Source: Altererythrobacter sp. Root672 (lineage in GTDB: Bacteria > Pseudomonadota > Alphaproteobacteria > Sphingomonadales > Sphingomonadaceae). From it: a DNA stretch of 64,000 nt. Positions 17,420 to 26,222 of this stretch are shown piece by piece. Location: positions 478,359-542,358 of the forward strand of contig NZ_LMHH01000003.1 of the NCBI RefSeq assembly GCF_001427865.1, in the 5' to 3' direction. The notes beneath the pieces are model-generated. The model searched no databases, was not told the origin of the DNA, and saw only the letters and a program-made list of their open reading frames with translations. Within the stretch, counting starts at the first letter, position 1, and each line of letters starts with the position of its first letter. Both the position numbers and the translations under genes were made by a program.

Positions 17420-17955
17420 CAGTGCGCGGCCTCTCGCTCGCGCTGGCAGGGACGATCCTGCTCGCGGGTTGCGGAGGTCCCGGTGAGCCTGCACCGGAGG
17501 CTAGTGTCACCGGTAAGGCTCCGACGCCGGCTGAAACCCCGGCCCAGCCGCAGAGACCGCCCGCTGTGGCCGACTATCCGGTCCTGTCGAGCAAGGACTG
17601 CGAAGAAGTCGCCGAACTCTACTTCGACGCGATCACCGACCGCAAATTCGCGTTGGCTGCGCTCGTCTGGAACGATCCGGTAGTGAATGCCGCGCGCCTC
17701 GAAACGGCCTATTATCGGTACAAGATGCCGCAGTTCGACTGGCAGGAACCCGAAGTCGAAGGCGCGGCGGGCTCGCTCTTCTGCACGGTCAAGGCGACGC
17801 TGACCGACGGCGACGATCGTTCGCGCGCTGCAGTGGAAGGCAGCGTGGTGCTCAAGCGCGTCAACGACGTGCCCGGTGCAACGCCCGATCAACTCCGCTG
17901 GACCATCCGCTCGAGCACTTTCGTCGAAAATCCGGAGGATGCCCCACAGGGCTAG
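17416..17955 (+). CDS. lipoprotein of unknown function
   Basis: A 179-residue lipoprotein (LLAGC, Cys19) whose ATG overlaps the argB stop as ATGA. After a Pro-rich linker (about 20-55) comes a compact domain with one Cys pair ([32 protein letters not shown]). Translationally coupled to argB and followed by YggT, so probably a conserved sphingomonad neighbour rather than an arginine enzyme. Function unknown. Confidence 0.8.
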   Translation: MTVRGLSLALAGTILLAGCGGPGEPAPEASVTGKAPTPAETPAQPQRPPAVADYPVLSSKDCEEVAELYFDAITDRKFALAALVWNDPVVNAARLETAYYRYKMPQFDWQEPEVEGAAGSLFCTVKATLTDGDDRSRAAVEGSVVLKRVNDVPGATPDQLRWTIRSSTFVENPEDAPQG

Positions 17956-18017
17956 CCTTGATACAGTGCCTCACGGTCGGCTAGGCAGTGCCAACCTAAC
18001 TGGAGGCCTGCCCGCCC

Positions 18018-18311
18018 GTGTTCTTTCTCACCCTTTCGCAGATCGTCGGCTACCTGATCTCGATCATCATCATTCTGGTGATCGTCCAGTTCGTCATCAG
18101 CCTGCTGGTCGCGTTCAATGTCGTCAGCATGCACAACCATTGGGTCGCGGCGATCTATCGCGCGGTCAACGCGCTGCTTGAGCCGATCCTGCGCCCGATC
18201 CGGCGGCTGATGCCCGATACCGGCGCGATCGACTTCTCGCCGCTAGTGCTCATCGTGCTGTTGAACATCGTCAACATCATCCTGCGGAACCTGGCGCTAA
18301 GCACATTCTGA
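18018..18311 (+). CDS. YggT-family membrane protein
   Basis: A 97-residue YggT protein: two hydrophobic segments (IISIIIILVIVQFVISLLVA region and SPLVLIVLLNIVNIIL) flank the family signature LEPILRPIRRLMPDTGAIDFSPL. YggT proteins are linked to cell division and osmotic or membrane integrity. GTG start at 18018 after TGGAGG. Stop overlaps the next ATG by one base. Confidence 0.92.
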   Translation: MFFLTLSQIVGYLISIIIILVIVQFVISLLVAFNVVSMHNHWVAAIYRAVNALLEPILRPIRRLMPDTGAIDFSPLVLIVLLNIVNIILRNLALSTF

Positions 18312-19033
18312 TGGGCAAGTTCTCGCGCCCGGCTCTGTACACGGCGCTGGCGGGCTCGCTGCTGGCGGTATTTGCCGCCGGCGCTGGCCCCGCGTCCGCG
18401 CAGCAGGGAGAGAACTTCAGGCTCGAAGACCAAGGCGGCCGCCGCGACCGCGACCGCTACCTCCGCGCCAACCCGAGCAAGGTGATCGCCACCGAGCTGG
18501 CCTTCGCCCGAACCGCGCAGGAAAAGGGTCAGTGGACGGCCTTCAGCCAGTTCGCCACCGACGATGCGGTCATGTTCGTGCCGCAGCTGGTCAACGCGAA
18601 AGAGTGGCTGAAGAAGCGCGAGAACCCCGCGCAGGCCGTGCGCTGGCAGCCGCACCAGGTCTGGTCGAGCTGCGACGGTTCGCTCGCGGTGACCAAGGGC
18701 GCCTGGCAGCGACCGGACGGCTCGGTCGGCTATTTCACCACTGTGTGGCAGCGGCAGAAGAACCACGAATACAAGTGGGTCATGGATCAGGGCGACGCCT
18801 TGCAGCAGCCGTTGCCGCCGCCCGAACTGATTGGTGCTTCCTCCGCCGATTGTAGCAGGCCAAGCCCGGCCGCTTCTTCACCTGGCGGGGTCACGCGGGA
18901 GGGGCGGTCGAAGGATGAAACGCTCACATGGTCGGTAACGGTCGATACCGCAGGGGGCCGCACGGTCAGCGTCCGGATGTGGCAGGGCGGCGAGATGAAG
19001 GAAGTCTTCGCGGCCAAGGTCGCCGCCGCCTGA
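18311..19033 (+). CDS. periplasmic NTF2-like protein
   Basis: A 240-residue exported protein with a signal peptide cleaving near GPASA-QQGE. A domain at about 50-160 (ATELAFARTAQEKGQWTAF, DDAVMFVPQLVNAKEWLKK, VTKGAWQRPDGSVGYFTTVW) follows the NTF2/SnoaL-like layout seen in DUF4440-type proteins. The tail (TLTWSVTVDTAGGRTVSVRM) adds beta strands. Translationally coupled to YggT. Role unknown. Confidence 0.8.
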   Translation: MGKFSRPALYTALAGSLLAVFAAGAGPASAQQGENFRLEDQGGRRDRDRYLRANPSKVIATELAFARTAQEKGQWTAFSQFATDDAVMFVPQLVNAKEWLKKRENPAQAVRWQPHQVWSSCDGSLAVTKGAWQRPDGSVGYFTTVWQRQKNHEYKWVMDQGDALQQPLPPPELIGASSADCSRPSPAASSPGGVTREGRSKDETLTWSVTVDTAGGRTVSVRMWQGGEMKEVFAAKVAAA

Positions 19034-19034
19034 C

Positions 19035-19658
19035 ATGATTGAACTGTTCCTCTCCACCTTCGTCACGCTGTTCGTGGTGCTCGACCCGCCGGGTTGCGCG
19101 CCGATCTATGCCGCGCTGACCACCGGGGCGAGCCCGCAGCAGAAGCGCTCGATGGCGATGCGCGCCTGCCTGATCGCAGGCGTGATCCTCGTGATCTTCG
19201 CGCTGTTCGGGCAGGATCTGCTCGGCGCGCTGCATATCGAGCTCGACGCCTTCCGCGCGGCGGGCGGGGTCATGCTGTTCCTGATCGCGCTCGACATGGT
19301 GTTCGAGAAGCGCACCCAGCGGCGCGAGGCGAGGGCCGAGAAGATCCGCGAGACGCCCGAGATCGAGGACGTCGCGGTGTTCCCGATGGCCATGCCGATG
19401 CTCGCCGGACCCGGCGCCATCGCCTCGATCATGCTCCTCACCAGCACCGCGCAAGGCGTGCAGGGCACGCTGGTCGTGCTGGCGGCGCTGATTTCGGTGC
19501 TGGTCCTCGTGCTGCTCGCGCTGCTGGCGGCGAGCCCGCTGATGCGGCTCGTCGGCGCGCAAGTCGAGGCGGTGATTACGCGCTTGCTTGGCGTGCTGCT
19601 GGCGGCACTGGCCGCGCAGTACGTGATCGACGGCGTGCGGGGCAGCTTCGGGCTCTAA
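19035..19658 (+). CDS. MarC-family inner-membrane protein
   Basis: A 207-residue MarC (UPF0056) protein with six hydrophobic segments and the signature FVVLDPPGCAP, FRAAGGVMLFLIALDMVF and PMAMPMLAGPGAIASIMLL. No transport or resistance activity is established for the family. One base after the preceding stop, so part of the YggT operon. Confidence 0.93.
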   Translation: MIELFLSTFVTLFVVLDPPGCAPIYAALTTGASPQQKRSMAMRACLIAGVILVIFALFGQDLLGALHIELDAFRAAGGVMLFLIALDMVFEKRTQRREARAEKIRETPEIEDVAVFPMAMPMLAGPGAIASIMLLTSTAQGVQGTLVVLAALISVLVLVLLALLAASPLMRLVGAQVEAVITRLLGVLLAALAAQYVIDGVRGSFGL

Positions 19659-19679
19659 TCCTCCCCATTCTGGGTAGGA

Positions 19680-20288
19680 TTACTGCAGGGTCACCTGGCT
19701 CTCGTCGGGATCGCTGCGGCCGAAGAACTGCATCAGCTGGACCAGCAACTCGCACCGTTCACGCAAGCCACCCGCTTCTAGCAGGAGCTGCTTGGCCGCA
19801 AGGTCGAACGGGGCGATCTGGCTGACGCCGTTGATCAGGAGCACGTCATCGAGCCGCTCGACCGAATCCCAATCTACGCTGTAGCCCTGCCGGTCGGCGA
19901 AATCGCGCGCCTCACGCTCGAAGCTGGCACGTTCGACGCTGCTCAGGACTTCGTCGTCGGTGTCGTGGATGAGCTCGGCCTCGACCTGGCGGAATGGGGT
20001 CGATGTCTCGACCTCGCGTAGCAAGCGGAAGCGGGCTTCTCCTTCGAGCACGATGTTATAGCGCCCGTCGTCGAGCGCTTCGACCTCGCCGATTTTGCCG
20101 ACGCAGCCGATCCCGAACAACGGCGCGCCCTCTTCGGCGCTTTTCGGCTGGATCATCGCGATCCGCCGGTCCTTGGCCAGCGCCGACCCGACCAGCGCAC
20201 GGTAGCGCGGCTCGAAAATGTGCAACGGCAACTGCAACCCCGGGAACAGGATCGCACCTGGCAGAGGGAAGATGGAAAGGCGGATCAC
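19680..20288 (-). CDS. LON N-terminal (substrate-binding) domain protein
   Basis: A 202-residue free-standing Lon substrate-binding domain: RLSIFPLPGAILFPG, LPLHIFEPRYRAL, GCVGKIGEVEALDDGRYNIVLEG and GEARFRLL. No ATPase or protease domain. Start GTG 20288 (VIRLSIF) with GGGGGAG just upstream; the longer open frame runs into a repeat element and is not coding. Follows cnoX on the same strand, a common alphaproteobacterial pairing suggesting a protein-quality-control role (inferred). Confidence 0.88.
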   Translation of the reverse strand: MIRLSIFPLPGAILFPGLQLPLHIFEPRYRALVGSALAKDRRIAMIQPKSAEEGAPLFGIGCVGKIGEVEALDDGRYNIVLEGEARFRLLREVETSTPFRQVEAELIHDTDDEVLSSVERASFEREARDFADRQGYSVDWDSVERLDDVLLINGVSQIAPFDLAAKQLLLEAGGLRERCELLVQLMQFFGRSDPDESQVTLQ

Positions 20289-20300
20289 AAACTCCCCCTT

Positions 20301-20371
20301 CCGTTCGTCCTGGGCTTGTCGAAGGACGCAAGCACTGCGCCAGCGTGGTTCGACAGGCTCACCACGAACGG
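20301..20371. repeat. palindromic intergenic repeat, family B
   Basis: Inverted repeat with arms CCGTTCGTCCTGGGCTTGTC and GACAGGCTCACCACGAACGG, extended by ACTCCCC/GGGAGT. It separates cnoX from the LON-domain gene within one transcript. Related copies: 25237-25345, 43532-43591 and 49756-49824. Confidence 0.88.
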
Positions 20372-20397
20372 GAGTTGGGGAGAGGGGGGCGTCACGT

Positions 20398-21309
20398 TTA
20401 CCCGAACAGCAGCAGCGACAGGCGCCGCCGCTGCGCCGCAACCCACGCATCTTCCAGCCCGACCGCCTCGAAGATCTGCAGCAGCTTGGCCTTGGCAGCG
20501 CCTTCATTCCACTCGGGCTCGGCGCGAATCATGTGCAGCAGCGTTTCGGCCGCGTCGTCGCGCTGACCGGCGGCGAAGGCAGCCTGGGCGAAGGTAAACT
20601 GCGCTTCCATATCGGCCGGCCTCTCGGCCGCGGCGGCGCGCAGGGTCTGGAGTTCACCGGTGTCGACCCCGCTGCCCGCCAGTTCCAGCGCACTGGCGGC
20701 TTGGGCGATCAGCGGATCATTGCGCAGCGCTTCGGGTACGGCGTCGAGCGCTGCCTGGGCGTCCTCGGTTTGCCCCATGGCCAGGAGCGAGCGGATAAGC
20801 CCCGAGATCACTGCGGTGTTGTCCGGCGCCATATCGAAGATCTGCGCAAAGATGGCCGTGGCGCGCTCGCCATCGCCTTCGGCCAGGACTTGCTCGCCCA
20901 TCGCGATCAGCGGTTCGATCTCGGCGAGCTTCTCGGTCGCGCCATTCGCAACCGGCAGCTTCTCGAGCAATTGGTCGAGCATTTGCTTGAGCTGGGTTTC
21001 GGTCCGAGCCGGGGTCAGGTCGGCAATCGGCTGGCCCTGGAAGATCGCATACACGGTCGGAATCGAACGAACCTGGAACTGCGCCGCGATGAATTGTTCT
21101 TCATCGACATTGAGCTTGGCCAGGATCACGCCCTTGTCGGCGTACTCTGCCGCGACCTTTTCCAGCACCGGCGTGAGCGCCTTGCACGGTCCGCACCACT
21201 CAGCCCAGAAATCGAGAATCACCAGCTTGTCGCGCGAAGGATCGACAACTTGCTGCCGGAACCGCTCGACTGCTTTCTGCTCGTCCAGGTTGAGGCCCAT
21301 GCTTGCCAC
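20398..21309 (-). CDS. cnoX: CnoX/YbbN-type thioredoxin-TPR co-chaperone
   Basis: A 303-residue protein: an N-terminal thioredoxin domain (about 10-115) with intact active site WAEWCGPCKAL, then TPR-like helical repeats (AEIEPLIAMGEQVLAEGDGERATAIFAQIF and on to the C-terminus). This matches CnoX/YbbN, a holdase linking thioredoxin to GroEL. The CxxC pair means it could be redox-active, unlike E. coli CnoX with SxxC. Start may be ATG 21309 or 21300 (MGLNLDE). Confidence 0.88.
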   Translation of the reverse strand: MASMGLNLDEQKAVERFRQQVVDPSRDKLVILDFWAEWCGPCKALTPVLEKVAAEYADKGVILAKLNVDEEQFIAAQFQVRSIPTVYAIFQGQPIADLTPARTETQLKQMLDQLLEKLPVANGATEKLAEIEPLIAMGEQVLAEGDGERATAIFAQIFDMAPDNTAVISGLIRSLLAMGQTEDAQAALDAVPEALRNDPLIAQAASALELAGSGVDTGELQTLRAAAAERPADMEAQFTFAQAAFAAGQRDDAAETLLHMIRAEPEWNEGAAKAKLLQIFEAVGLEDAWVAAQRRRLSLLLFG

Positions 21310-21484
21310 GTTCTTTTACCCTCTCTGTCGCCTAGTGCGTACGCCTGCAGGCGTTCAATGTGGCCCTTGTCGAGGAATTTTGAAGGGCGCAAGCAAAGAG
21401 GCGAGATTGCGCTTGCGGGGTGCGAGACCCTTTGCTAACCGCGCGCCTCCCACCGGGACGCGATGTTGTCCCGGACGCCAGTGA

Positions 21485-21559
21485 GCGGGCGTAGCTCAGG
21501 GGTAGAGCACAACCTTGCCAAGGTTGGGGTCGAGGGTTCGAATCCCTTCGCCCGCTCCA
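21485..21559 (+). tRNA. tRNA-Gly (GCC)
   Basis: A 75-base cloverleaf: acceptor GCGGGCG pairs with CGCCCGC, D arm GCTC..GAGC, anticodon stem CAACC/GGTTG with loop TTGCCAA (anticodon GCC at 21517-21519), T arm GAGGGTTCGAATCCCTT, and encoded CCA 21557-21559. No second copy of its 3' end is seen in the window, so no integration at this site is indicated. Confidence 0.97.
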
Positions 21560-21695
21560 TTAGCGTTCCAGGGGGAACCCTCGAACTCCCAGTTGGCTCT
21601 GCGCGCAACAGCGCTGCGAGCATTTATCTGGCCCAGGCCCGGCTCCGAGGGCAACGCCTTTTCCTTGCGATCTTTTGGACGCCGCGTGGCCGGTG

Positions 21696-22058
21696 TTAGC
21701 TCTCGTGCGGGGCGTGACGCGACCAGGTTTCCAATTGGTCCAGCACGCAAACGAGGTCGGACCCGGCCAAGGTCAAGCCATAAGTCACGCTTCGCGGGAA
21801 CGTGGGTGAAGCCAGGCGCGTGAGAAGGCCGCGGTCTTCAAGGCCGAGCAATCGCTCGCTCAGGACTTTCGACGAGATACCGGGAAGGCAGGCGGCAAGT
21901 TCGCCATACCGCTTCGCGCCAAGCTTCAGATGCCAGAGGATAAGGGCGTTCCAGCGATGTCCGAGAAAGGACAGCCAATCCTCGACCGGACATTCCATGG
22001 GCCGCCGGGGTTCGGGTGAGTCCAAATCGAACTGCTCGTCAGCAACGCGGTGCCTCAT
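21696..22058 (-). CDS. HxlR-family transcriptional regulator
   Basis: A 120-residue winged-helix protein of the HxlR family: CPVEDWLSFLGHRWNALILW with the conserved N-terminal Cys, AKRYGELAACLPGISSKVLSERLLGLEDRGLL, then a wing SVTYGLTLAG. Divergent from the SnoaL-like gene at 22135, which it probably controls along with itself. Some HxlR proteins sense aldehydes or redox through that Cys. The 21560-21695 gap holds no recognised gene. Confidence 0.9.
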   Translation of the reverse strand: MRHRVADEQFDLDSPEPRRPMECPVEDWLSFLGHRWNALILWHLKLGAKRYGELAACLPGISSKVLSERLLGLEDRGLLTRLASPTFPRSVTYGLTLAGSDLVCVLDQLETWSRHAPHES

Positions 22059-22080
22059 CCGGCACTCCTTCCCATTTGGT

Positions 22081-22102
22081 TAGTCCTGATCGGCCGTGAC
22101 TA
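22081..22102. promoter_or_regulatory. inverted repeat between HxlR and SnoaL-like genes
   Basis: TAGTC and GACTA separated by 12 bases in the 76-base divergent gap. HxlR dimers bind inverted repeats in such gaps; this is the only clear one here. Function inferred. Confidence 0.35.
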
Positions 22103-22134
22103 GGCTCCCACACCATTGATAAGGAGCAAGATTC

Positions 22135-22527
22135 GTGTCGAGCAGCGTAACTGAACCTCAGCGCATGAACGAAGCCTTCGCGCGGGCCTTCAATACCGGC
22201 AGGATAGAGACCCTTCTTGGCCTTTACGAGACACAGGCGGTGCTTCTGACTAACGGAAGTGGGGAGAGCAGCGTCGGCCTGCCGGCTATCGCCACGGAGC
22301 TCAAGAAGCTGTTGGCGGTCCCCGGCGTTATGACCTCGCAGAACAACTTCTGCATCGTTCACGGAGATCTCGCCCTGCTTCGCGCCGACTGGAAACTGAC
22401 GACAAAGGACGGCACCGATATCGCGTCGGGTAGTTCAGCGGAGGTCGTCCGAAAGCAGCCGGATGGTCGATGGCTCTACATGATCGACCACGCGGCGGGT
22501 GCCGGGTTGCCGCGCGTCGGCGATTGA
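22135..22527 (+). CDS. SnoaL/DUF4440-like protein
   Basis: A 130-residue NTF2-like protein: MNEAFARAFNTGRIETLLGLYE, QAVLLTNGSGESSVGLPAI, and NFCIVHGDLALLRADWKLT. Start GTG 22135 follows AAGGAG. Divergently paired with the HxlR regulator, so likely induced by the same signal. No enzymatic role can be assigned. Confidence 0.8.
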   Translation: MSSSVTEPQRMNEAFARAFNTGRIETLLGLYETQAVLLTNGSGESSVGLPAIATELKKLLAVPGVMTSQNNFCIVHGDLALLRADWKLTTKDGTDIASGSSAEVVRKQPDGRWLYMIDHAAGAGLPRVGD

Positions 22528-22616
22528 CGCTGAACCGCGGAAACGCGCTACTAATCGAAGATGTCGACACCCGCGCCGCGGGGGGTTAGCCCTTGTGCAA
22601 AAGCAAGGGAGAGCAA

Positions 22617-23423
22617 ATGGGGATTCTCGAAGGTCAGGTGGCCATGGTGACCGGCGCAGGGCGCGGGTTCGGACGGGCCATCGCGGAACGCTTGGCTCAG
22701 GAAGGCGCCTCCGTGGCGTTGCTTTCCCGCTCTTTGGCGGAACTTGATGAGGTGGCCGACGCGATCCGCAAGGCTGGCGGGACCGCGCTGGCGGTGCGCT
22801 GCGACGTCACTGACGCCCATTCGATCGAAAGCGCTGCGGCCAAGGTCAAGGAACTGCTCGGGCCGGTCGACCTGCTGGTGAACAACGCCGGTGTGCCGGG
22901 GCCGTTTGGGCCGATTTGGCATGTCGATCCCGACGATTGGTGGCGGGCGCAGGCGATCCATATCCGGGCGCCGATGCTGTTCATGCACGAGGTGCTGCCG
23001 GGGATGGTCGAACGCAATCGGGGGCGTGTGATCTGCGTTTCTGCGATCGCCAGCCGAATCGTCGCGCCGAATCTATCGGCCTATTGCACCGGGAAGATCG
23101 CGCAGAACCGGCTGGTGGCTGAAGCGGCGGCGGAACTGGCCGATACCGGTGTTGTGGTGTTCGCTATCGATCCGGGCTTTGCCGCGACCCAGCTCGCGCG
23201 CGATACGGCGGCCGACCCGGACGCACGCAAGTATTTCAAGCCGCTGATCGAGCGGATCGAAAGCCACCCGCATGCCTATGGCGAGGATCCCGACCTGGCG
23301 CGTTGCGCGCAGCGGTGCCTGGACCTTGCCTCGGGCCGTTATGACGGGTTGTCGGGCGGCTACTTCGAGCTGCCGGACGATCTTGACGCCAAGCTGGCCG
23401 AAAAGGCTGATCAGCCCGCGTGA
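22617..23423 (+). CDS. short-chain dehydrogenase/reductase
   Basis: A 268-residue SDR with TGAGRGFG cofactor motif, NNAGVPGPFGP, Ser in VICVSAIAS, and YCTGK as the catalytic Tyr/Lys pair. Start ATG 22617 (MGILEGQVAM) follows GGGAGAG; the frame is open eight codons further. The last 13 bases overlap the 3' end of pyk on the other strand. Substrate unknown. Confidence 0.9.
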   Translation: MGILEGQVAMVTGAGRGFGRAIAERLAQEGASVALLSRSLAELDEVADAIRKAGGTALAVRCDVTDAHSIESAAAKVKELLGPVDLLVNNAGVPGPFGPIWHVDPDDWWRAQAIHIRAPMLFMHEVLPGMVERNRGRVICVSAIASRIVAPNLSAYCTGKIAQNRLVAEAAAELADTGVVVFAIDPGFAATQLARDTAADPDARKYFKPLIERIESHPHAYGEDPDLARCAQRCLDLASGRYDGLSGGYFELPDDLDAKLAEKADQPA

Positions 23424-24877
23424 TTGCTCAGTTCGTCACCCGCGAGGGTGACGACATGCAACAGATTCGTCGCCCCGCTGACGCCAAAGGGCACGCCGGC
23501 CATCACCACCAGCTTGCTGCCGGCGCCGCCGAAGCCGTGACGCAGGGCCATGCGCTTGCCCTTGGCGATCATCTCTTCGAAGCTGCCGATCTCGCGGATC
23601 GTCACCGCGTGGGCACCCCAGAGCAGCGCCACCTTGCGGGCGACGGCCGAGTTGGGGGTCAGCACCATCAGCGGCACCGAGGGCCGCTCGCGCGCTACGC
23701 GGCGGGCCGATGAGCCGGTCGAAGTGAACACGGTGATCGCGTTGATCGCCACCGTGTCGGCAATCGTCATGCAGGCATGGGCGAGCGCGTCGGCGGTCGT
23801 CGGATCGGGCTGGGTGTCGAGCAGGCGCACGCGCTGGCGGTAGCCGTCGTCACGTTCGACCTGGCGGGCGATCGAATCCATCATCATTACCGCTTCTTCG
23901 GGCCATTGGCCCGCAGCGGTTTCGGCCGAGAGCATGACCGCGTCGGCGCCGTCGTAGACGGCGTTGGCGACGTCGGACACTTCGGCGCGCGTCGGCGCCG
24001 GGCTCTCGATCATCGATTCGAGCATCTGCGTCGCCACGATCACCGGCTTGCCGGTGAGGCGGGTGGCATTGACGATCTTCTTCTGCAGCGGCGGCACTTC
24101 TTCGGGGTTGAGCTCGACGCCCAAGTCCCCGCGCGCGACCATCACGCCGTCGGCCAGCTCGATGATCTCGTTGAGGCGGCGAATGGCCTGCGGCTTTTCG
24201 ATCTTGGCGCAGAGCGCGGCCCGCGAACCGTTGGGACCCTCCATCAGCTTGCGCGCCTCGGCAATGTCGTCGGGCCGCTGGACGAAGCTGAGTGCGATCC
24301 AGTCCGCACCTTGCTCAAGAGCAAAGGCGAGGTCGCGCCGGTCCTTGTCGGTCAGCGCCGGAATCGGCACCTCGGCATCGGGCACATTGACGCCCTTGCG
24401 GTCTGAAATAACCCCGCCGACTTCGGCGGTGCAGACGATCTTGTCGACGGTCGCCTCGGTCACCCGCAGGCGAATCTTGCCGTCGTTGATTAGCAGGCGC
24501 TGGCCCGGCTCGAGCAAGCCGAACAACTCCTTGTGCGGCAGGCACACGCGCGTGCCGTCGCCCAGCGCGGTATCGCGGTCGAGCGTGAACTTGTGGCCGT
24601 GCGGGATGATCGCCTGGCCGCCGGCGAAGGCGCCGACGCGCAGCTTCGGACCCTGTAGGTCGCACAACACCGCGATCGGGCGGTTGAATTCCTTCTCCAG
24701 CGCGCGGATCGCGGCGATGGTTTCGGCGTGTCCTTCGTGTTCGCCGTGGCTCAGGTTGACGCGGAACGCATCGACCCCGGCCTTGAACAGGCGACGGAGC
24801 ATGTCGGGGTCGCGGCTGGCCGGGCCTACCGTGGCGAGGATCTTGACCTTGCGGCCGCGCGGTTCGAACTTTGTCAT
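23411..24877 (-). CDS. pyk: pyruvate kinase
   Basis: A 488-residue pyruvate kinase (phosphoenolpyruvate + ADP to pyruvate + ATP, last step of glycolysis or the Entner-Doudoroff route). Motifs: KILATVGPAS, FRVNLSHG, KLRVGAFAGG, the catalytic Lys in CAKIEKPQAI, and VMVARGDLGVEL. Usual length, with the C-terminal allosteric domain. Divergent from the DUF1244 gene 46 bases away. Confidence 0.97.
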   Translation of the reverse strand: MTKFEPRGRKVKILATVGPASRDPDMLRRLFKAGVDAFRVNLSHGEHEGHAETIAAIRALEKEFNRPIAVLCDLQGPKLRVGAFAGGQAIIPHGHKFTLDRDTALGDGTRVCLPHKELFGLLEPGQRLLINDGKIRLRVTEATVDKIVCTAEVGGVISDRKGVNVPDAEVPIPALTDKDRRDLAFALEQGADWIALSFVQRPDDIAEARKLMEGPNGSRAALCAKIEKPQAIRRLNEIIELADGVMVARGDLGVELNPEEVPPLQKKIVNATRLTGKPVIVATQMLESMIESPAPTRAEVSDVANAVYDGADAVMLSAETAAGQWPEEAVMMMDSIARQVERDDGYRQRVRLLDTQPDPTTADALAHACMTIADTVAINAITVFTSTGSSARRVARERPSVPLMVLTPNSAVARKVALLWGAHAVTIREIGSFEEMIAKGKRMALRHGFGGAGSKLVVMAGVPFGVSGATNLLHVVTLAGDELSNHAG

Positions 24878-24923
24878 GCCTTCGCGCCTATGGCAGAGCC
24901 GTACGACAACACAAGGACAGGAA

Positions 24924-25235
24924 ATGCCCCAAAGCCCCGATCCGCTCGATCAATTACCCGATGACGTCGCCGCCGCCGCTTTTCGCCGGCTGGTGCGGCA
25001 TCTTCGCCACCGCCACGACGCGCAGAACATCGACCTGATGGGCCTCGCCGGCTTCTGCCGCAACTGCCTGGCCGACTGGATTCGCGACGGGGGGTACGAA
25101 GGCGACAAGGCCGCGGCGCGCGAACTGATCCACGGCTTGCCGATGGACGAGTGGAAAGAGCGCTTCCAGACCGAGGCGACGCCCGAGCAGCTCGCGCGCA
25201 TGGACGCGAGCCTGGCGCGCAACCCGGGAACCTGA
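24924..25235 (+). CDS. DUF1244-family protein
   Basis: A 103-residue protein of the DUF1244 family (RRLVRHLRHRHDAQNIDLMG, FCRNCLADWI, MDEWKERFQTEATPEQ), a small helical protein common in alphaproteobacteria. The CRNC pair is conserved in the family. Start ATG 24924 after AGGACAG. Function not established. Confidence 0.88.
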   Translation: MPQSPDPLDQLPDDVAAAAFRRLVRHLRHRHDAQNIDLMGLAGFCRNCLADWIRDGGYEGDKAAARELIHGLPMDEWKERFQTEATPEQLARMDASLARNPGT

Positions 25236-25236
25236 G

Positions 25237-25345
25237 GTCCTTCGACAAGCTCAGGACGAACGGGGTGTGTGGTGGAGGCTCGGAGTCCGAGCCAAATCTT
25301 GCTTACTCCCCAAAAGCCGTTCGTGCTGAGCTTGTCGAAGCACGC
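25237..25345. repeat. palindromic intergenic repeat, family B
   Basis: GTCCTTCGACAAGCTCAGGA near the left end is answered by GCTGAGCTTGTCGAAGCACG at the right, 55 bases apart, with CGAACGG/CCGTTCG on the inner sides. Family B, but with its arms turned outward relative to other copies. Confidence 0.8.
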
Positions 25346-25397
25346 CCGCCATCGCTATCGGACGGCCAACTGATTCTCACACACCGGAGTTCTTAAA

Positions 25398-25634
25398 ATG
25401 GCCGAAACCGCCGACGACCGCCTGCGCCTCCTGATCGAACGCGTCGAGCGTCTCGAGGAAGAGAAGAAGGGCATCGCCGACGATATCCGCGACGTCTACA
25501 TGGAAGCCAAGGCGGTCGGTTACGACGCCAAGATCATGCGCCAGATCGTCCGCCTGCGGAAAATGAAGCCCGACGATCGCGCCGAGATGGAAGCCATCCT
25601 CGACGTCTACAAGGCTGCGCTCGGCATCAGCTGA
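25398..25634 (+). CDS. gapR: GapR-type nucleoid-associated protein (DUF2312)
   Basis: A 78-residue DUF2312 protein nearly identical in pattern to Caulobacter GapR, which encircles overtwisted DNA ahead of replication and transcription. The coiled coil [20 protein letters not shown] is followed by [20 protein letters not shown] and [24 protein letters not shown] leader precedes; the gene stands alone downstream of a family B repeat. Confidence 0.93.
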   Translation: MAETADDRLRLLIERVERLEEEKKGIADDIRDVYMEAKAVGYDAKIMRQIVRLRKMKPDDRAEMEAILDVYKAALGIS

Positions 25635-25672
25635 GGCTCGCTGGCGGGGGCGTTTCGGGCTAAAGCGCTTCG

Positions 25673-26167
25673 GTGCTCACGCTGATCCGCCCCGCCGATC
25701 CCAGCCGCGATGCCGCGGCTTGCGCGGCGATCTATGCGCCGTACGTGACCGACAACTGGGTCAGCTTCGAACTCGATCCGCCCGACGCGCCAGAGATGGC
25801 GCGCCGGATGGGCGAGTACGGCGATAGTCACGCCTGGATCGTGGCGGAGGCGGCTGACGGCATCGCCGGCTATGCCTACGGCTCGCCGCATCGCAGCCGC
25901 GCCGCCTATGCCAGCTCGTGCGACGTCGCGGTCTATGTCGATCCGGCTCACGCCAGGCAGGGCCTTGGCCGCGCGCTCTATGCCGAGCTGTTCCCCTTGC
26001 TCGCTCGCAAAGGCTGCCACGCTGCCTTTGCCGGGATCGCCTTGCCGAACGAGGCGAGCGTCGGCCTGCACGAGGCGATGGGCTTCACGCCTGTCGGTAT
26101 CTATCGCGAGGTCGGCTGGAAGCTCGGCGGCTGGCGCGACGTGGGCTGGTGGCAGCGGTTGCTCTGA
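25673..26167 (+). CDS. GNAT acetyltransferase, phosphinothricin acetyltransferase-like
   Basis: A 164-residue GNAT enzyme. [20 protein letters not shown] and [20 protein letters not shown] (acetyl-CoA loop R/QGxGxA) with [20 protein letters not shown] and [10 protein letters not shown] match the PAT/Bar subgroup, which acetylates amino groups of small amino-acid analogues. Start GTG 25673. True substrate unknown. Confidence 0.87.
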   Translation: MLTLIRPADPSRDAAACAAIYAPYVTDNWVSFELDPPDAPEMARRMGEYGDSHAWIVAEAADGIAGYAYGSPHRSRAAYASSCDVAVYVDPAHARQGLGRALYAELFPLLARKGCHAAFAGIALPNEASVGLHEAMGFTPVGIYREVGWKLGGWRDVGWWQRLL

Positions 26168-26222
26168 ACCTTGCGCCCGGTGTAAGGCGCCGCATCGATT
26201 CAGCCACGAGAAAAAGACACCC

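Noticed and set aside
21485-21559. tRNA-Gly as integration site of a genomic island
   Set aside because: No duplicate of the tRNA 3' end and no integrase in the window; flanking genes are ordinary.
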